Position numbers and translations under genes: made by a program. DNA of 64,000 nucleotides. It comes from Sulfuritalea sp. (GTDB lineage: Bacteria > Pseudomonadota > Gammaproteobacteria > Burkholderiales > Rhodocyclaceae). The stretch's first letter is position 1. Every line of letters starts with the position of its first letter. The notes under the pieces are model-generated. The model saw only the letters and a list, made by a program, of their open reading frames with translations. It was not told where the DNA came from and searched no databases. Below, one piece after another: positions 24,300-34,001 of this stretch. The stretch lies in assembly GCA_030651305.1 (NCBI GenBank), contig JAUSCI010000072.1, positions 1-64,000 of the forward strand, in the 5' to 3' direction.

Positions 24300-26579
24300 A
24301 TGAATAGAAAACTGCTTGCCGGTCTGGTCTCCACCCTGCTGGCTCATTCCGCTTGGGCGTTTGATGCATTTCAGATAAAGGATATCCGGGTCGAGGGTAT
24401 TCAGCGCACCGAGGCCGGCACTGTGTTCTCCTACCTGCCGGTCAAGGTGGGCGACACCATGAACGACGAGAAAGCGGCGGCGGCGATCAAGACCCTGTTC
24501 GCTACCGGCTTCTTCAAGGATGTGCGGCTGGAGATAGACGGCCAGGTGCTGGTGGTTGTACTGGAAGAGCGTCCGGCAATCGCCTCGCTTGAATTTACCG
24601 GTCTCAAGGCATTCAAGCCGGAAGACCTGAAAAAATCGCTGCGCGAAGTCGGTCTCGCCGAATCGCGCATTTTTGATCGCGCCATGGTCGAGCGCGCCGA
24701 GCAGGAACTCAAGCGTCAGTATCTTGCCCAGGGGCACTATGCGGTGCAGGTGACGACCACCATCACGCCACTGGAACGCAACCGGGTCGGCGTGAATTTT
24801 GCCGTTGTCGAGGGAGATATCGCCAAGATCAAGCAGATCAACATCATCGGCGCCGCCTCCGAGAAGGAGACCGACCTGCTCGATCTGATGGTGTTGCGCA
24901 CGCCAGGCTGGCTGACGTGGTACACAAAGAACGATCAGTACTCCAAGCAGAAGCTTTCGGGTGACCTGGAGACGCTGCGCTCCTATTACCTCGATCGCGG
25001 CTACCTCGAATTCAATATCGAGTCGACTCAGGTGTCGATTTCCCCGGACAAGCAGGAGATTTACATCACCATCAATGTCACCGAGGGTGAAAAGTACATT
25101 CTTTCCTCGGTCAAACTGGCTGGTCAATTGTTGTTGCCGGAAGAGGAGTTGACCAAGCTGGTGAAGGTCAAGCCCGGCGAGGTGTTCTCGCGCGAGAAGA
25201 TGAGCGAGACCACCAAGGCGATCAGCGAGCGTCTGGGCAACGAGGGCTATGCGTTCGCCAACGTCAATGCTTCGCCGGAACTTGACAAGGAAAAGCGCCA
25301 GGTGGCGTTCACCGTTTTCATTGATCCGGGACGCCGCGTCTATGTGCGTCGCATCAATGTGTCAGGCAACACGAGGACACGCGATGAGGTGATTCGACGC
25401 GAGATGCGCCAGACCGAAACCGGCTGGTACGATGGCGAAAAGATCAACAAGTCGCGCACGCGAGTGGATCGACTGGGCTATTTTGACGAGGTGACAGTGG
25501 AAACGCCGCCCGTCGCCGGGACTACCGATCAGGTAGACATGGAGGTCAAGGTCAAGGAAAAGCCGACCGGCAACATCATGCTGGGGGCAGGCTTTTCCAG
25601 CGCCGAGAAATTCACCGTGTCGGGCTCGGTACAGCAGCAGAACCTGTTCGGCAGTGGCAAGCACGTTGGCGTCCAGGTCAGCACCAGTGCGTCGAACAAG
25701 GTCTATTCCCTGTCGCATACCGATCCGTATTTTACGGTCGATGGAGTCAGCCAGGGTTTTGACATCTATACGCGCAAGACCGACACCAGTACATTGGCGG
25801 TCGGCAGCTTCGGTTCGGATGCGGTAGGTGGCGGTGTACGCTGGGGGCTTCCGGTTGCCGAGGACGACTACGTCAATCTTGGTCTTTCGGTTGACCGCAC
25901 TACGCTCAAGCTCGATGCCAACAGCCCTCTGCGCTATCAGGACTATGTCACGCAATTCGGCGCGACGGGAAATACCTTTCTCACCACCGTCGGTTGGCAG
26001 AAGGATGGCCGCGACAGCCTGCTGGTGACCACGCAGGGCGTTTATCGCAGGGCGGTACTCGAACTTTCATTGCCGGGCAGCACGGCGACCTATGTCCGCG
26101 CCACTTATCAGCATCAGCATTTCTTCCCGCTGGATCGCAAGCTGACGCTGGCGCTGAATGGCGAGGTGGGTCTGGCCAAATCCTACGGCAACAAGGATCT
26201 GCCCTTCTTCAAGAATTTTTACGCTGGCGGTATTGGATCGGTGCGCGGCTTCGACTCGAACGCCCTGGGTCCTCGCGATCTGGCCACAAGCGAGGCGCTG
26301 GGCGGTGACAAGCGGCTGGTCGGCAATGCCGAGTTGCTGTTTCCGGTGCCGGGCATGGGGCGCGACAATTCGATGCGCTTGAGCGCTTTTTTCGATGCCG
26401 GCAACGTCTGGGGCTACGACAGCAAGTTCAGCCTCGGCAGCATGAGATACAGCGCGGGTGTTGCCCTGGCCTGGAATTCACCGATGGGCCCGCTGAAATT
26501 TTCCTTCGGCAATCCATTCAACAAGAAGGCTGAAGACAAGGTGCAGCGTCTGCAGTTTCAGATGGGCTCGGTCTTTTGA
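24300..26579 (+). CDS. bamA: Outer membrane protein assembly factor BamA
   Basis: BamA inserts beta-barrel proteins into the outer membrane. The 759-residue protein starts with a signal peptide (LLAGLVSTLLAHSAWA, cleavage near residue 21). Five POTRA domains follow (the first opens with FQIKDIRVEGIQRTEAG), then a 16-strand barrel from about residue 420. The lid-lock motif is near the C-terminus: FYAGGIGSVRGFDSNALGPR. The protein ends in QFQMGSVF with a terminal aromatic residue, the outer membrane targeting signal. I chose the ATG at 24300; a TTG at 24288 adds four residues. Confidence 0.97.
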   Translation: MNRKLLAGLVSTLLAHSAWAFDAFQIKDIRVEGIQRTEAGTVFSYLPVKVGDTMNDEKAAAAIKTLFATGFFKDVRLEIDGQVLVVVLEERPAIASLEFTGLKAFKPEDLKKSLREVGLAESRIFDRAMVERAEQELKRQYLAQGHYAVQVTTTITPLERNRVGVNFAVVEGDIAKIKQINIIGAASEKETDLLDLMVLRTPGWLTWYTKNDQYSKQKLSGDLETLRSYYLDRGYLEFNIESTQVSISPDKQEIYITINVTEGEKYILSSVKLAGQLLLPEEELTKLVKVKPGEVFSREKMSETTKAISERLGNEGYAFANVNASPELDKEKRQVAFTVFIDPGRRVYVRRINVSGNTRTRDEVIRREMRQTETGWYDGEKINKSRTRVDRLGYFDEVTVETPPVAGTTDQVDMEVKVKEKPTGNIMLGAGFSSAEKFTVSGSVQQQNLFGSGKHVGVQVSTSASNKVYSLSHTDPYFTVDGVSQGFDIYTRKTDTSTLAVGSFGSDAVGGGVRWGLPVAEDDYVNLGLSVDRTTLKLDANSPLRYQDYVTQFGATGNTFLTTVGWQKDGRDSLLVTTQGVYRRAVLELSLPGSTATYVRATYQHQHFFPLDRKLTLALNGEVGLAKSYGNKDLPFFKNFYAGGIGSVRGFDSNALGPRDLATSEALGGDKRLVGNAELLFPVPGMGRDNSMRLSAFFDAGNVWGYDSKFSLGSMRYSAGVALAWNSPMGPLKFSFGNPFNKKAEDKVQRLQFQMGSVF

Positions 26580-26600
26580 TCTCCTAATAGTGAGACAGTT

Positions 26601-27101
26601 ATGCTAAAGAAATATCTACTTGCAAGTGCCGTTCTGTTGTCGTTCTCTGCCGGCGTCCTGGCGGAGGGCAAGATTGGCTTTGTCAATAGCCAGAAGATAC
26701 TGAATGATGCCCCGCAAGCGGCGCGCGCAAAGAAGAAGATCGAAAAGGATTTCGAAAAACGCGATCAGGATCTGCAGCGTATTGCCAAGCAGTTGCAGGG
26801 CATGCAGGAGAATCTCGACAAGAATGCGGTGACCATGGCCGAGGGCGAGCGTCGTACCAAGGAGCGCGAGTTCGCCGATCTCAACCGCGATTTTCAGCGC
26901 AAGCAGCGCGAATTCCGCGAGGATCTCAGCCAGCGCCAGAATGAGGAAATGGCGGCGATTTTCGAACGCGTGAACAAGATCATCAAACAGATCGCCGAAG
27001 CCGAAAAGTACGACATCATTTTCCAGGAGGCGGTCTACGCCAACCCGCGCATCGACATCACCGAGAGGGTGATCAAGGCGCTGGGCGACGGCACCAAATA
27101 A
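26601..27101 (+). CDS. skp: Periplasmic chaperone Skp/OmpH
   Basis: Skp is the trimeric periplasmic chaperone that carries unfolded outer membrane proteins. The 166-residue protein has a signal peptide (KKYLLASAVLLSFSAGVLA) and a mature start AEGKIGFVNSQKIL, followed by long charged coiled-coil arms (residues about 45-130). It is 21 bp after bamA, the usual partner. The fold and place leave little doubt; client range is inferred. Confidence 0.93.
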   Translation: MLKKYLLASAVLLSFSAGVLAEGKIGFVNSQKILNDAPQAARAKKKIEKDFEKRDQDLQRIAKQLQGMQENLDKNAVTMAEGERRTKEREFADLNRDFQRKQREFREDLSQRQNEEMAAIFERVNKIIKQIAEAEKYDIIFQEAVYANPRIDITERVIKALGDGTK

Positions 27102-27211
27102 TTCCATCCCCATATCATCGGTGACTTTGTCGACTTCGCCTTGCCGTGCAATGCGCACTGTCTGCGGCTCGTCTTCGCGTCACAAATGATCTGGAAATGG
27201 AATAGGACGCT

Positions 27212-28243
27212 TTGGCGGTGATGTTGCGGCTCGACCAGATCGTCGCCCGTTTCGGCGGCGAAATAGTCGGCGCTGGCGATACGGTGATTTCCCGGATTGA
27301 CACGCTCGAGAATGCCGGTCCCGGCGACTTGGCTTTTCTCGCCAATCCAAAATATCGTTGTCAGTTGGCGACCACCCGCGCCGCCGCCGTGATCATGGCG
27401 CCGCCGGCAGCGGAGGGACCGGCGGCGGCAATCCTGACGCCGCAACCCTATCTCTATTACGCTCGTGTCGCGCAGTGGCTCAATCCGCAACCCGCCGCCG
27501 AACCCGGCGTGCATTCGAGCGCAGTGGTCGAGGGTGAGGTCGCGGCCAGCGCCAGTATCGGACCCAACGTCTGGATCGGCGCCGGCGCGAAGATCGGCGA
27601 TGGGGTCATGATTGCCGCCAATTGCAGCGTTGGCGCGGGGGTCGAGATTGGATCCGGCAGCCGGCTGGCGGCCAATGTGGCGATTTATCCGGGCAGTCGT
27701 CTGGGTCGGCGTTGCCTGGTTCATTCCGGGGCGGTGATCGGCGCCGATGGTTTCGGTTTCGCGCGCGAAGTGACGGGCGCCTGGGTCAAGATTCCCCAGA
27801 TCGGGCGGGTGCTGATAGGTGACGACGTCGAGATCGGTGCCGGCACCACCATCGATCGCGGCGCCCTGGGTGACACCGTCATTGCCGACGGCGTCAAGCT
27901 CGACAATCAGATACAGGTCGGCCACAACGTGCAGATTGGCGCCCATACGGCGATGGCCGGCTGTGTCGGGATTGCCGGCAGTGCCGTGGTCGGCGCTCGC
28001 TGCACGGTGGGTGGCGGCGCGGTGATTCTCGGCCACCTGCACATCGCCGATGACGTAAATGTGGCGGCCGGGACGCTGGTGATGAAATCGATCGAGAGCG
28101 CAGGTACCTATAGCGGAGCCGTGCCCTTCCTCGAACATCGGCAATGGCTCAGAAATTTTTCGCGGCTGCGCCACCTTGATGCGATGGCCGATAAAATTCG
28201 TGCCCTCGAACAGCGGCTTGCCGCACTGGAGAAGAAAGCATGA
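27212..28243 (+). CDS. lpxD: UDP-3-O-(3-hydroxyacyl)glucosamine N-acyltransferase LpxD
   Basis: LpxD adds the second hydroxyacyl chain in lipid A synthesis. The 343-residue protein has an N-terminal uridine-binding domain ([16 protein letters not shown]) and then a left-handed beta helix made of hexapeptide repeats from about residue 105 to 300, with [18 protein letters not shown] in the middle. The catalytic histidine is in [10 protein letters not shown] near residue 240. The start is uncertain: TTG at 27212 has AGGA five bases upstream, and an ATG at 27221 would match the family start equally well. fabZ overlaps its stop as ATGA. Confidence 0.95.
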   Translation: MAVMLRLDQIVARFGGEIVGAGDTVISRIDTLENAGPGDLAFLANPKYRCQLATTRAAAVIMAPPAAEGPAAAILTPQPYLYYARVAQWLNPQPAAEPGVHSSAVVEGEVAASASIGPNVWIGAGAKIGDGVMIAANCSVGAGVEIGSGSRLAANVAIYPGSRLGRRCLVHSGAVIGADGFGFAREVTGAWVKIPQIGRVLIGDDVEIGAGTTIDRGALGDTVIADGVKLDNQIQVGHNVQIGAHTAMAGCVGIAGSAVVGARCTVGGGAVILGHLHIADDVNVAAGTLVMKSIESAGTYSGAVPFLEHRQWLRNFSRLRHLDAMADKIRALEQRLAALEKKA

Positions 28244-28716
28244 GCGAAGCAAGCATCGGCGGGGTGGCCGACTCCCGCATGGATATCCACGAAATTCTGG
28301 ACTACCTGCCGCATCGTTACCCGTTTCTGCTGGTCGACCGCGTGCTCAACGTGGTTCCTGGCGAGCGGATTACCGCGCTCAAAAATGTAAGCATGAATGA
28401 GCCGTTTTTCCCCGGCCACTACCCTCATCATCCGGTGATGCCCGGCGTGTTGGTGGTCGAGGCGATGGCGCAGACAGCAGCGATTCTTGCCTTCAAGACC
28501 ATGGGCAGCAAACCCGACAACAAGTCTGTTTACTACTTTGTCGGCATTGACAATGCGCGCTTCAAGAAGCCGGTCGGGCCTGGCGACCAATTGCTGCTCG
28601 CCGTTACGCTGACGTTCAGCAAGCGCGGCATCTGGAAATTTTCCGCCACCGCGACGGTAGATGATCAACTCGTGGCGGAAGCCGACCTGATTTGCGCTGT
28701 CCGCCCCACGCCCTGA
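28240..28716 (+). CDS. fabZ: 3-hydroxyacyl-ACP dehydratase FabZ
   Basis: FabZ removes water from 3-hydroxyacyl-ACP in fatty acid synthesis and competes with LpxA for the C14-type substrate. The 158-residue protein keeps the hot-dog fold signature [15 protein letters not shown] and the catalytic segment [20 protein letters not shown] (histidine and glutamate). It carries about a dozen extra residues at the N-terminus before MDIHEIL, so a start at the internal ATG 28279 is possible. It overlaps lpxD by 4 bp and lpxA by 1 bp. Confidence 0.96.
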   Translation: MSEASIGGVADSRMDIHEILDYLPHRYPFLLVDRVLNVVPGERITALKNVSMNEPFFPGHYPHHPVMPGVLVVEAMAQTAAILAFKTMGSKPDNKSVYYFVGIDNARFKKPVGPGDQLLLAVTLTFSKRGIWKFSATATVDDQLVAEADLICAVRPTP

Positions 28717-29489
28717 TGAGCGTCCATTCCACAGCCATCGTCCATCCCGCAGCGAGGCTCGGCAAGGGCGTCGTTGTTGGGCCCTATTCCCTGGTCGGCG
28801 AGCATGTCGAGATCGGCGATCACACCGTGATCGGGCCTCACGTCGTCGTCTCCGGTCACACCAGGATCGGTCGCGAAAATCGCATCTTCCAGTTTTGTTC
28901 GATCGGCGAGCAGCCGCAGGACAAGAAGTACGCGGGCGAGCCGACGCGGCTGGAAATCGGCGACCGCAACACCATTCGCGAGTTCTGCACATTCAATTGC
29001 GGCACCGCTCAGGATGCCGGTGTGACGCGGCTGGGTAATGACAACTGGATCATGGCCTATGTCCATCTGGCGCATGACTGTCAGGTGGGCAACCAGACCA
29101 TTTTTGCCAACAACGCGCAGTTGGCCGGTCATGTGAAGGTCGGCGACTGGGCCATCCTCGGCGGCTTCACGGTGGTGCATCAGTTCGTGCGCATAGGCGC
29201 CCACAGCATCACGGCGATGGGCACGATCCTGTTCCAGGATCTGCCGCCGTTTATCATGGCCGCCGGCAACCCGGCCGAGCCACGGAGCATCAATGCCGAG
29301 GGTCTCAAGCGGCGTGGTTTTACCGCGGATGCCGTAGCTGCGGTGAGACGCGCCTACAAGACCGTGTACAAGAGCGGCATGAAGCTCGACGAGGCGCGCG
29401 CCGACATCGAAGCAGAGTCGGCCGGCGTGCCTGAGCTGGCATTGCTTGCCGGCTTTCTCGCCGTTCCCGGGCGCGGGATCATTCGCTGA
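28716..29489 (+). CDS. lpxA: UDP-N-acetylglucosamine acyltransferase LpxA
   Basis: LpxA starts lipid A synthesis by O-acylating UDP-GlcNAc. The 257-residue protein is a left-handed beta helix: hexapeptide repeats from [17 protein letters not shown] through about residue 185, with the catalytic histidine in [14 protein letters not shown] near residue 120. A helical C-terminal part ([20 protein letters not shown]) follows. I set the start at the ATG overlapping the fabZ stop (28716). It and lpxB share one base. Confidence 0.96.
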   Translation: MSVHSTAIVHPAARLGKGVVVGPYSLVGEHVEIGDHTVIGPHVVVSGHTRIGRENRIFQFCSIGEQPQDKKYAGEPTRLEIGDRNTIREFCTFNCGTAQDAGVTRLGNDNWIMAYVHLAHDCQVGNQTIFANNAQLAGHVKVGDWAILGGFTVVHQFVRIGAHSITAMGTILFQDLPPFIMAAGNPAEPRSINAEGLKRRGFTADAVAAVRRAYKTVYKSGMKLDEARADIEAESAGVPELALLAGFLAVPGRGIIR

Positions 29490-30631
29490 TGACAAGGATT
29501 GCGATGGTGGCGGGCGAAGCTTCCAGCGATCAGTTGGCAGCGCATTTGATCATCGCGTTGCAGCAGCACCTGCCAGATGCGCAGTTTTACGGCATCGGCG
29601 GCCCCAGGATGCAGCGCGAGGGCTTCGATTCGCTTTGGCCGGCAGAGAGGCTTGCCGTCCGCGGCTATGCCGAAGTGCTGCGGCACTATCGGGCCATCAC
29701 CAGCATGCGGCGACAGCTCTTGCGCCGCTTGCTGAAAGACCGGCCGGATGTTTTCATCGGCGTCGACGGTTCCGATTTCAACTTGTGGCTGGAGAAGCGT
29801 CTCAAACGCAGCGGAATTCCCACCATCCACTTTGTCAGTCCGTCGATCTGGGCCTGGCGCAAGAACCGCTTGAACAGGATCGTCCAGTCGGTGGCGCACA
29901 TCCTTGCCCTGTATCCGTTTGAACCCGATCTGTATCGCGGTACCACCGTCAAATGCAGCTATGTCGGCCATCCGCTTGCCGATGTGATTCCGCTCGAAAT
30001 CGATCAGCAAGTGGCGCGCGAGCGGCTCGGCCTGCCGCCGGATGGGCCGGTGATTGCGTTATTGCCGGGCAGTCGCCAATCCGAGTTGCACTTCATGGCC
30101 GAGACATTTGTCGAAGCCGCCAAGCTGCTGCTGGCGAGCCATCCGGGCGTGCAGTTTCTGGTGCCCCTGGTGTCGCGGGAAACGCGACTGCAATTCGAAA
30201 CCGCATTATGGAAGCTGAAAGCAGATGAAATGCCTTTCACCCTGATGTTTGGCCACGCCACGGAAGCGGTGGCCGCCAGCGATGCGGTGCTTGTGGCGAG
30301 CGGCACCGCGACCCTGGAAACCGCGCTGGTCGGGCGGCCCATGGTGATTGCCTACAAAATGTCGCCATGGTCCTGGTGGATGATGCGACGCATGCGCTAC
30401 CTGCCCTGGGTGGGACTGCCGAATATTCTCGCCGGGCGCTATGTCGTTCCCGAGTTTCTGCAGGAGGACGCGACACCGGAGAACCTGGCCCAGGCGCTGG
30501 GCAACCTGCTGGTCGACCGTCAGGCGCGCGCCGCCATCACGCGCGTATTCGACGGCATCCATCGAATGCTGCGCCAGGACACCGCGCAGAAAGCCGCCGC
30601 TGCCGTGCTGCCTTATCTGCAGAAAGCATGA
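29489..30631 (+). CDS. lpxB: Lipid-A-disaccharide synthase LpxB
   Basis: LpxB joins UDP-diacylglucosamine and lipid X into the lipid A disaccharide at the inner membrane. The 380-residue protein is a GT-B glycosyltransferase of family GT19. [16 protein letters not shown] opens the N-terminal domain, [12 protein letters not shown] follows, and the sugar-nucleotide part shows [14 protein letters not shown]-like sequence ([11 protein letters not shown]) and [19 protein letters not shown]. It is coupled to lpxA (1-bp overlap) and rnhB (4-bp overlap). Confidence 0.96.
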   Translation: MTRIAMVAGEASSDQLAAHLIIALQQHLPDAQFYGIGGPRMQREGFDSLWPAERLAVRGYAEVLRHYRAITSMRRQLLRRLLKDRPDVFIGVDGSDFNLWLEKRLKRSGIPTIHFVSPSIWAWRKNRLNRIVQSVAHILALYPFEPDLYRGTTVKCSYVGHPLADVIPLEIDQQVARERLGLPPDGPVIALLPGSRQSELHFMAETFVEAAKLLLASHPGVQFLVPLVSRETRLQFETALWKLKADEMPFTLMFGHATEAVAASDAVLVASGTATLETALVGRPMVIAYKMSPWSWWMMRRMRYLPWVGLPNILAGRYVVPEFLQEDATPENLAQALGNLLVDRQARAAITRVFDGIHRMLRQDTAQKAAAAVLPYLQKA

Positions 30632-31203
30632 TCCATTTGGTCTGTGGCGTCGACGAGGCCGGACGTGGTCCTCTCGCCGGACCGGTCTATGCCGCGGCCG
30701 TAATCCTCGATCCGGCGCGGCCTATCGCGGGTTTGGCCGACTCAAAAAAGCTGTCCGCGCGCAAGCGCGAGCGCTTGTCCATTGAAATCCGCGAAAGGGC
30801 ATTGGCATACGGTATCGCATTTGCATCGGTCGAGGAGATCGACAGCATCAACATCCTGCAGGCGACGCTGCTGGCCATGCGGCGCGCTGTCGATGCCCTC
30901 CCGGTAATGGCTTCACAAGCGCTGATCGACGGCAACCGCTGCCCGCCGCTGGCGATGCCGGCTCGCGCCATCGTCCGTGGCGATGCCACGGAACCGGCGA
31001 TTTCGGCCGCATCGATTCTCGCCAAGACGGCACGTGATGCCGAAATGCGGCGCATCCACGATATATTTCCGCAGTACGGGCTCGATCGTCACAAGGGCTA
31101 TGACACCGTTGGGCATCGCGCCGCGCTGGCGCTGCATGGTCCGGCGGGCTTTCACCGCAAGAGCTTCGCACCGATAAGAGCGCTGCTCGAAGGTCGCGGA
31201 TGA
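30628..31203 (+). CDS. rnhB: Ribonuclease HII
   Basis: RNase HII cuts RNA embedded in DNA and removes misplaced ribonucleotides. The 191-residue protein has the acidic catalytic start [41 protein letters not shown] and [14 protein letters not shown], covering the DEDD residues. The C-terminal [20 protein letters not shown] is family-standard. I chose the ATG overlapping the lpxB stop; it also overlaps the next gene by 4 bp. The lpxA-lpxB-rnhB order is widespread in proteobacteria. Confidence 0.96.
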   Translation: MIHLVCGVDEAGRGPLAGPVYAAAVILDPARPIAGLADSKKLSARKRERLSIEIRERALAYGIAFASVEEIDSINILQATLLAMRRAVDALPVMASQALIDGNRCPPLAMPARAIVRGDATEPAISAASILAKTARDAEMRRIHDIFPQYGLDRHKGYDTVGHRAALALHGPAGFHRKSFAPIRALLEGRG

Positions 31204-32018
31204 GAGATCCACGCTACATCAGTTCGCGTGACAATCCGGTTGTCAAGGCGCTGCGCGTGCTGGCGGATGATCCGCGCCGTCAGGGACAGGCGCTGATTGA
31301 CGGGATTCATCTGGTGGCGATGGCTCTTGCCCGCGGCGTCAGTGTCGCCAGGCTGCTGGTGAGTGAAGGCGGGCAGCAGAATGCCGAGATAGTCGCCTTG
31401 CAGCGCCGCGCTGCGGGAGTCGATTGCGTGATCCTGCGCGACGGCCTGTTTCGGGAAATTTCCGGAGTCAGTACCCCGACCGGCATTGCCGCGGTGATCG
31501 ACATACCGCTAGTCCCCGAGGGCCCCATCCCGGGAGATGCCGTGCTGCTCGACGCGGTTCAGGATGCCGGCAACGTGGGCGCCATCCTGCGTACCGCGGC
31601 GGCGGCTGGTGTGCGCGACGTGCTGCTGGGTCCGGGCTGCGCCGGCGCCTGGACACCGCGCGTCCTGCGCGCCGGGCAGGGAGCGCATTTCTCGCTGGCG
31701 ATTCGCGAACAGGTCGATCTAACTGCATCGCTGGCGTTCTGCTGCGGCACCTCGATCGCCACCGTCGCCCGCGGCGCTGCGAGTCTCTATGAGTTCGATC
31801 TCACCGGACCGATAGTCTGGCTGGTGGGCAACGAAGGTGCAGGGCTGTCCGCGGAACTCATTGCGGCGGCGAGTGCGTGCGCCACGATTCCGCTTGCCCG
31901 CGGCAGCGAATCGCTCAACGTGGCTGCGGCAACCGCCGTGTGTCTGTTCGAGGCGAGTCGCCAGCGCTTCATAAACAAGCCCGCACAAGGCGGGCCTGAA
32001 AGCAACCTGAAACGCTGA
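31200..32018 (+). CDS. TrmH/SpoU-family RNA methyltransferase
   Basis: The 272-residue protein is a SAM-dependent 2'-O-methyltransferase with a deep trefoil knot. An N-terminal substrate-binding part ([14 protein letters not shown]) is followed by the SPOUT core: [20 protein letters not shown], then [17 protein letters not shown] and [20 protein letters not shown], which are motifs 1 to 3. The exact target RNA (tRNA or 23S rRNA) cannot be told. It overlaps rnhB by 4 bp. Its last codons contain a hairpin that probably terminates the convergent hup gene. Confidence 0.9.
   Translation: MRDPRYISSRDNPVVKALRVLADDPRRQGQALIDGIHLVAMALARGVSVARLLVSEGGQQNAEIVALQRRAAGVDCVILRDGLFREISGVSTPTGIAAVIDIPLVPEGPIPGDAVLLDAVQDAGNVGAILRTAAAAGVRDVLLGPGCAGAWTPRVLRAGQGAHFSLAIREQVDLTASLAFCCGTSIATVARGAASLYEFDLTGPIVWLVGNEGAGLSAELIAAASACATIPLARGSESLNVAAATAVCLFEASRQRFINKPAQGGPESNLKR
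31970..31995 (-). terminator. Rho-independent terminator for hup, inside the 3' end of the methyltransferase gene
   Basis: On the minus strand GCCCGC and GCGGGC pair around a five-base loop (31979-31984 with 31990-31995) and are followed by TTGTTTATG, a T-rich tail. The site is about 27 bp past the hup stop and within the coding part of the convergent gene. Confidence 0.7.
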
Positions 32019-32021
32019 TTC

Positions 32022-32318
32022 CTACTTCTTCTTGGCGGCCTTCTTGCCGGCAACGGCAGCCTTGAAGTTTGCACCGGCGGTGAAGCGTGGCACGGTGGTG
32101 GCGGCAATCTTGAGTTCCTTGCCGGTCTGCGGATTGCGGCCGATGCGTGCGGCGCGCTTGGATGACTTGAAGCTGCCGAAGCCAACCAGGGTAACGGAGT
32201 CACCCTTGGATACGGCCTTGACGATGGCGGCTATGACAGCTGACAGCGCCTTCTCGGCGGCGGCCTTGCTGATATCGGCTTCTTTGGCGGTGATTTCGAT
32301 CAGTTCAGACTTGTTCAT
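32022..32318 (-). CDS. hup: DNA-binding protein HU
   Basis: HU is the small histone-like dimer that bends and compacts DNA. The 98-residue protein shows MNKSELIEITAKEADISKAA at the start and the signature GFGSFKSSKRAARIGRNPQTG with the arm that grips DNA. The tail is lysine/alanine-rich (AVAGKKAAKKK), a feature of some betaproteobacterial HU proteins. It is convergent with the methyltransferase gene, only 3 bp apart, and divergent from nfeD. Confidence 0.93.
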   Translation of the reverse strand: MNKSELIEITAKEADISKAAAEKALSAVIAAIVKAVSKGDSVTLVGFGSFKSSKRAARIGRNPQTGKELKIAATTVPRFTAGANFKAAVAGKKAAKKK

Positions 32319-32658
32319 GTGTGACCTCGTGGAAGTGATGATGGTAGCGGCGGTGGAATTCTAGGTGAATGGTAACGCAGAGTGATGGACAATTTTCGAA
32401 CGGGATCAAGGTTTTTGAAAATTGTATCAAGCCTTGAGAGAGTCGAGCACAAGTTCAAGCCATCGCTTTCGCGTCGCTCCCAACGCCTCGACGTGTGAAC
32501 AGTCGCTGAATAATCTCCTGACGGGGAAAGGCTCGCAAGACAAACGCGATAAAATGTCCCCCGGTTTCAGGTAACCGACTTCGGCGACGGAAGTTCGCTG
32601 ATTCCGCATGGCGGGTCATCGACAACGGGAAGTCGTCAAGGAAAAGGACGCGAAGACA
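32319..32658. other. 340-bp divergent intergenic region between hup and nfeD
   Basis: No gene is supported. CAATTTTC (32390-32397) and GAAAATTG (32417-32424) form a perfect 8-bp inverted repeat around 19 bases. It lies about 70-105 bp upstream of hup and could be a regulator site for it. A frame at 32427-32609 on the minus strand looks like chance. I could not place -10/-35 boxes with correct spacing. Confidence 0.45.
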
Positions 32659-33111
32659 ATGGAACTTGCCTGGTGGCAATGGATGATCCTCGGGCTCGGG
32701 CTGGGTTTGCTCGAACTCTTCGTGCCCAGCTTTTTCATGATCTGGTTTGGCCTGGGCGCACTGCTGGTAGGTGTCGCGCTGCTGGTGATGCCGGGCATGG
32801 CGTTCAGCACGCAGATTCTGCTGTGGACCGCAGCTTCGGTGGCGATGACGGTGCTTTGGTTCCGGGTCTTGCGCAAGGACGCCGGCAAGACCCGCTCCGG
32901 CCAGGCCGATGCGGCGCTCGGCGAGATAGGCGTGCTGGTGCGGTCGATCGAGCCTCCTGGCGTTGAGCCGGGGCGCGGCGAAGTGCGCTTCCAGAAGCCG
33001 GTAATGGGCTCCGATGTCTGGCCTTGCCTGGCCGATGAGGTGATTGCTGCCGGGGAGCGGGTCAAGGTACTGGCGGTCGACGGCCAGTTGTTGAAAGTTG
33101 GCAAGTGCTGA
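32659..33111 (+). CDS. NfeD-family membrane protein
   Basis: The 150-residue protein is a short NfeD. Two hydrophobic regions (ILGLGLGLLELFVPSFFMIW and LLVGVALLVMPGMAF with a following helix) are followed by a C-terminal OB-fold domain (ALGEIGVLVRSIEPPG to VKVLAVDGQLLKVG). Such proteins pair with stomatin-like SPFH proteins, and one follows 10 bp downstream. I chose the ATG at 32659, giving MELAWWQWM, because an AAGG site is just upstream; the earlier ATG at 32608 adds a charged stretch unlike the family. The role is probably membrane-domain organisation, inferred from the pair. Confidence 0.9.
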   Translation: MELAWWQWMILGLGLGLLELFVPSFFMIWFGLGALLVGVALLVMPGMAFSTQILLWTAASVAMTVLWFRVLRKDAGKTRSGQADAALGEIGVLVRSIEPPGVEPGRGEVRFQKPVMGSDVWPCLADEVIAAGERVKVLAVDGQLLKVGKC

Positions 33112-33121
33112 GGGGCAGGTC

Positions 33122-33982
33122 ATGGGCGATTTCGCATTCTTTGTAATTGCAGTATTTGTTTTTGTCGCCGTCACGATCGCCAAGGGCGTTCGCATCGTGC
33201 CGCAGGGTGAGGAGTGGATCGTCGAGCGCATGGGGAAATATCACACCACGCTGCTTCCCGGTCTCAACATCATCATTCCCTACCTTGACCAGGTGCGCTA
33301 CAAGCTGACCACCAAGGACATCATTCTCGATGTGCAGGAGCAGGAGGTGATCACCAAGGACAACGCGGTGATCCTGACCAACGCCATCGCCTTCATCAAG
33401 GTGACCGATCCGATCAAGGCGGTTTACGGCGTGACGGATTTCTCCGAAGCGATCCGCAACATGATCATGACCACCTTGCGCTCGATCATTGGCGAGATGA
33501 CGCTCGATGAAGCGCTTTCCAATCGGGACAAGATCAAGGCCCGCCTGCGGGAAGGCGTTGCCGACGAGGCCATCGACTGGGGCCTGACGGTGAAGTCGGT
33601 CGAGATCCAGGACATCAACCCATCCGAATCCATGCAAAAGGCCATGGAGGCGCAGGCTTCCGCCGAGCGCGAGCGCAAGGCCATGGTGACCAAGGCCGAG
33701 GGTACCAAGCAGTCCACCATCCTCAACGCCGAAGCGCAGTTGCAGGCTGCACGCCTGCAAGCCGAAGCACAGGTGACCCTGGCCGATGCCTCGGCCGAGG
33801 CAATCAGGCGCGTCGCCGCCGCGATTGGCACCGAGGACGCGCCGATGCGCTATATGCTAGGCGAGAAATACATTCATGCCATCGGCAATCTGGCCAAGTC
33901 GGACAATGCCAAGACGGTATTGATTCCCGCCGACATCCAGGAAACGCTGCGCGGGATCCTCGGCAGCCGCAAGCAGGCCTGA
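33122..33982 (+). CDS. SPFH/stomatin-like protein (QmcA-type)
   Basis: The 286-residue protein has one N-terminal membrane helix (DFAFFVIAVFVFVAVTIA) and then an SPFH (band 7) domain. The family start is clear: GVRIVPQGEEWIVERMGKYH followed by LLPGLNIIIPYLDQV. A long coiled-coil rich in alanine, glutamate and lysine follows (residues about 175-235), suited to oligomer formation. It forms an operon with the NfeD gene upstream. QmcA-type proteins associate with membrane quality control in related bacteria; the role here is inferred. Confidence 0.92.
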   Translation: MGDFAFFVIAVFVFVAVTIAKGVRIVPQGEEWIVERMGKYHTTLLPGLNIIIPYLDQVRYKLTTKDIILDVQEQEVITKDNAVILTNAIAFIKVTDPIKAVYGVTDFSEAIRNMIMTTLRSIIGEMTLDEALSNRDKIKARLREGVADEAIDWGLTVKSVEIQDINPSESMQKAMEAQASAERERKAMVTKAEGTKQSTILNAEAQLQAARLQAEAQVTLADASAEAIRRVAAAIGTEDAPMRYMLGEKYIHAIGNLAKSDNAKTVLIPADIQETLRGILGSRKQA

Positions 33983-34001
33983 CTGGCAACCTGCACACCC
34001 G

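Noticed and set aside
32427-32609. A 60-residue minus-strand frame in the hup-nfeD gap
   Set aside because: No binding site, no hydrophobic or conserved pattern, and it overlaps the probable hup control region.
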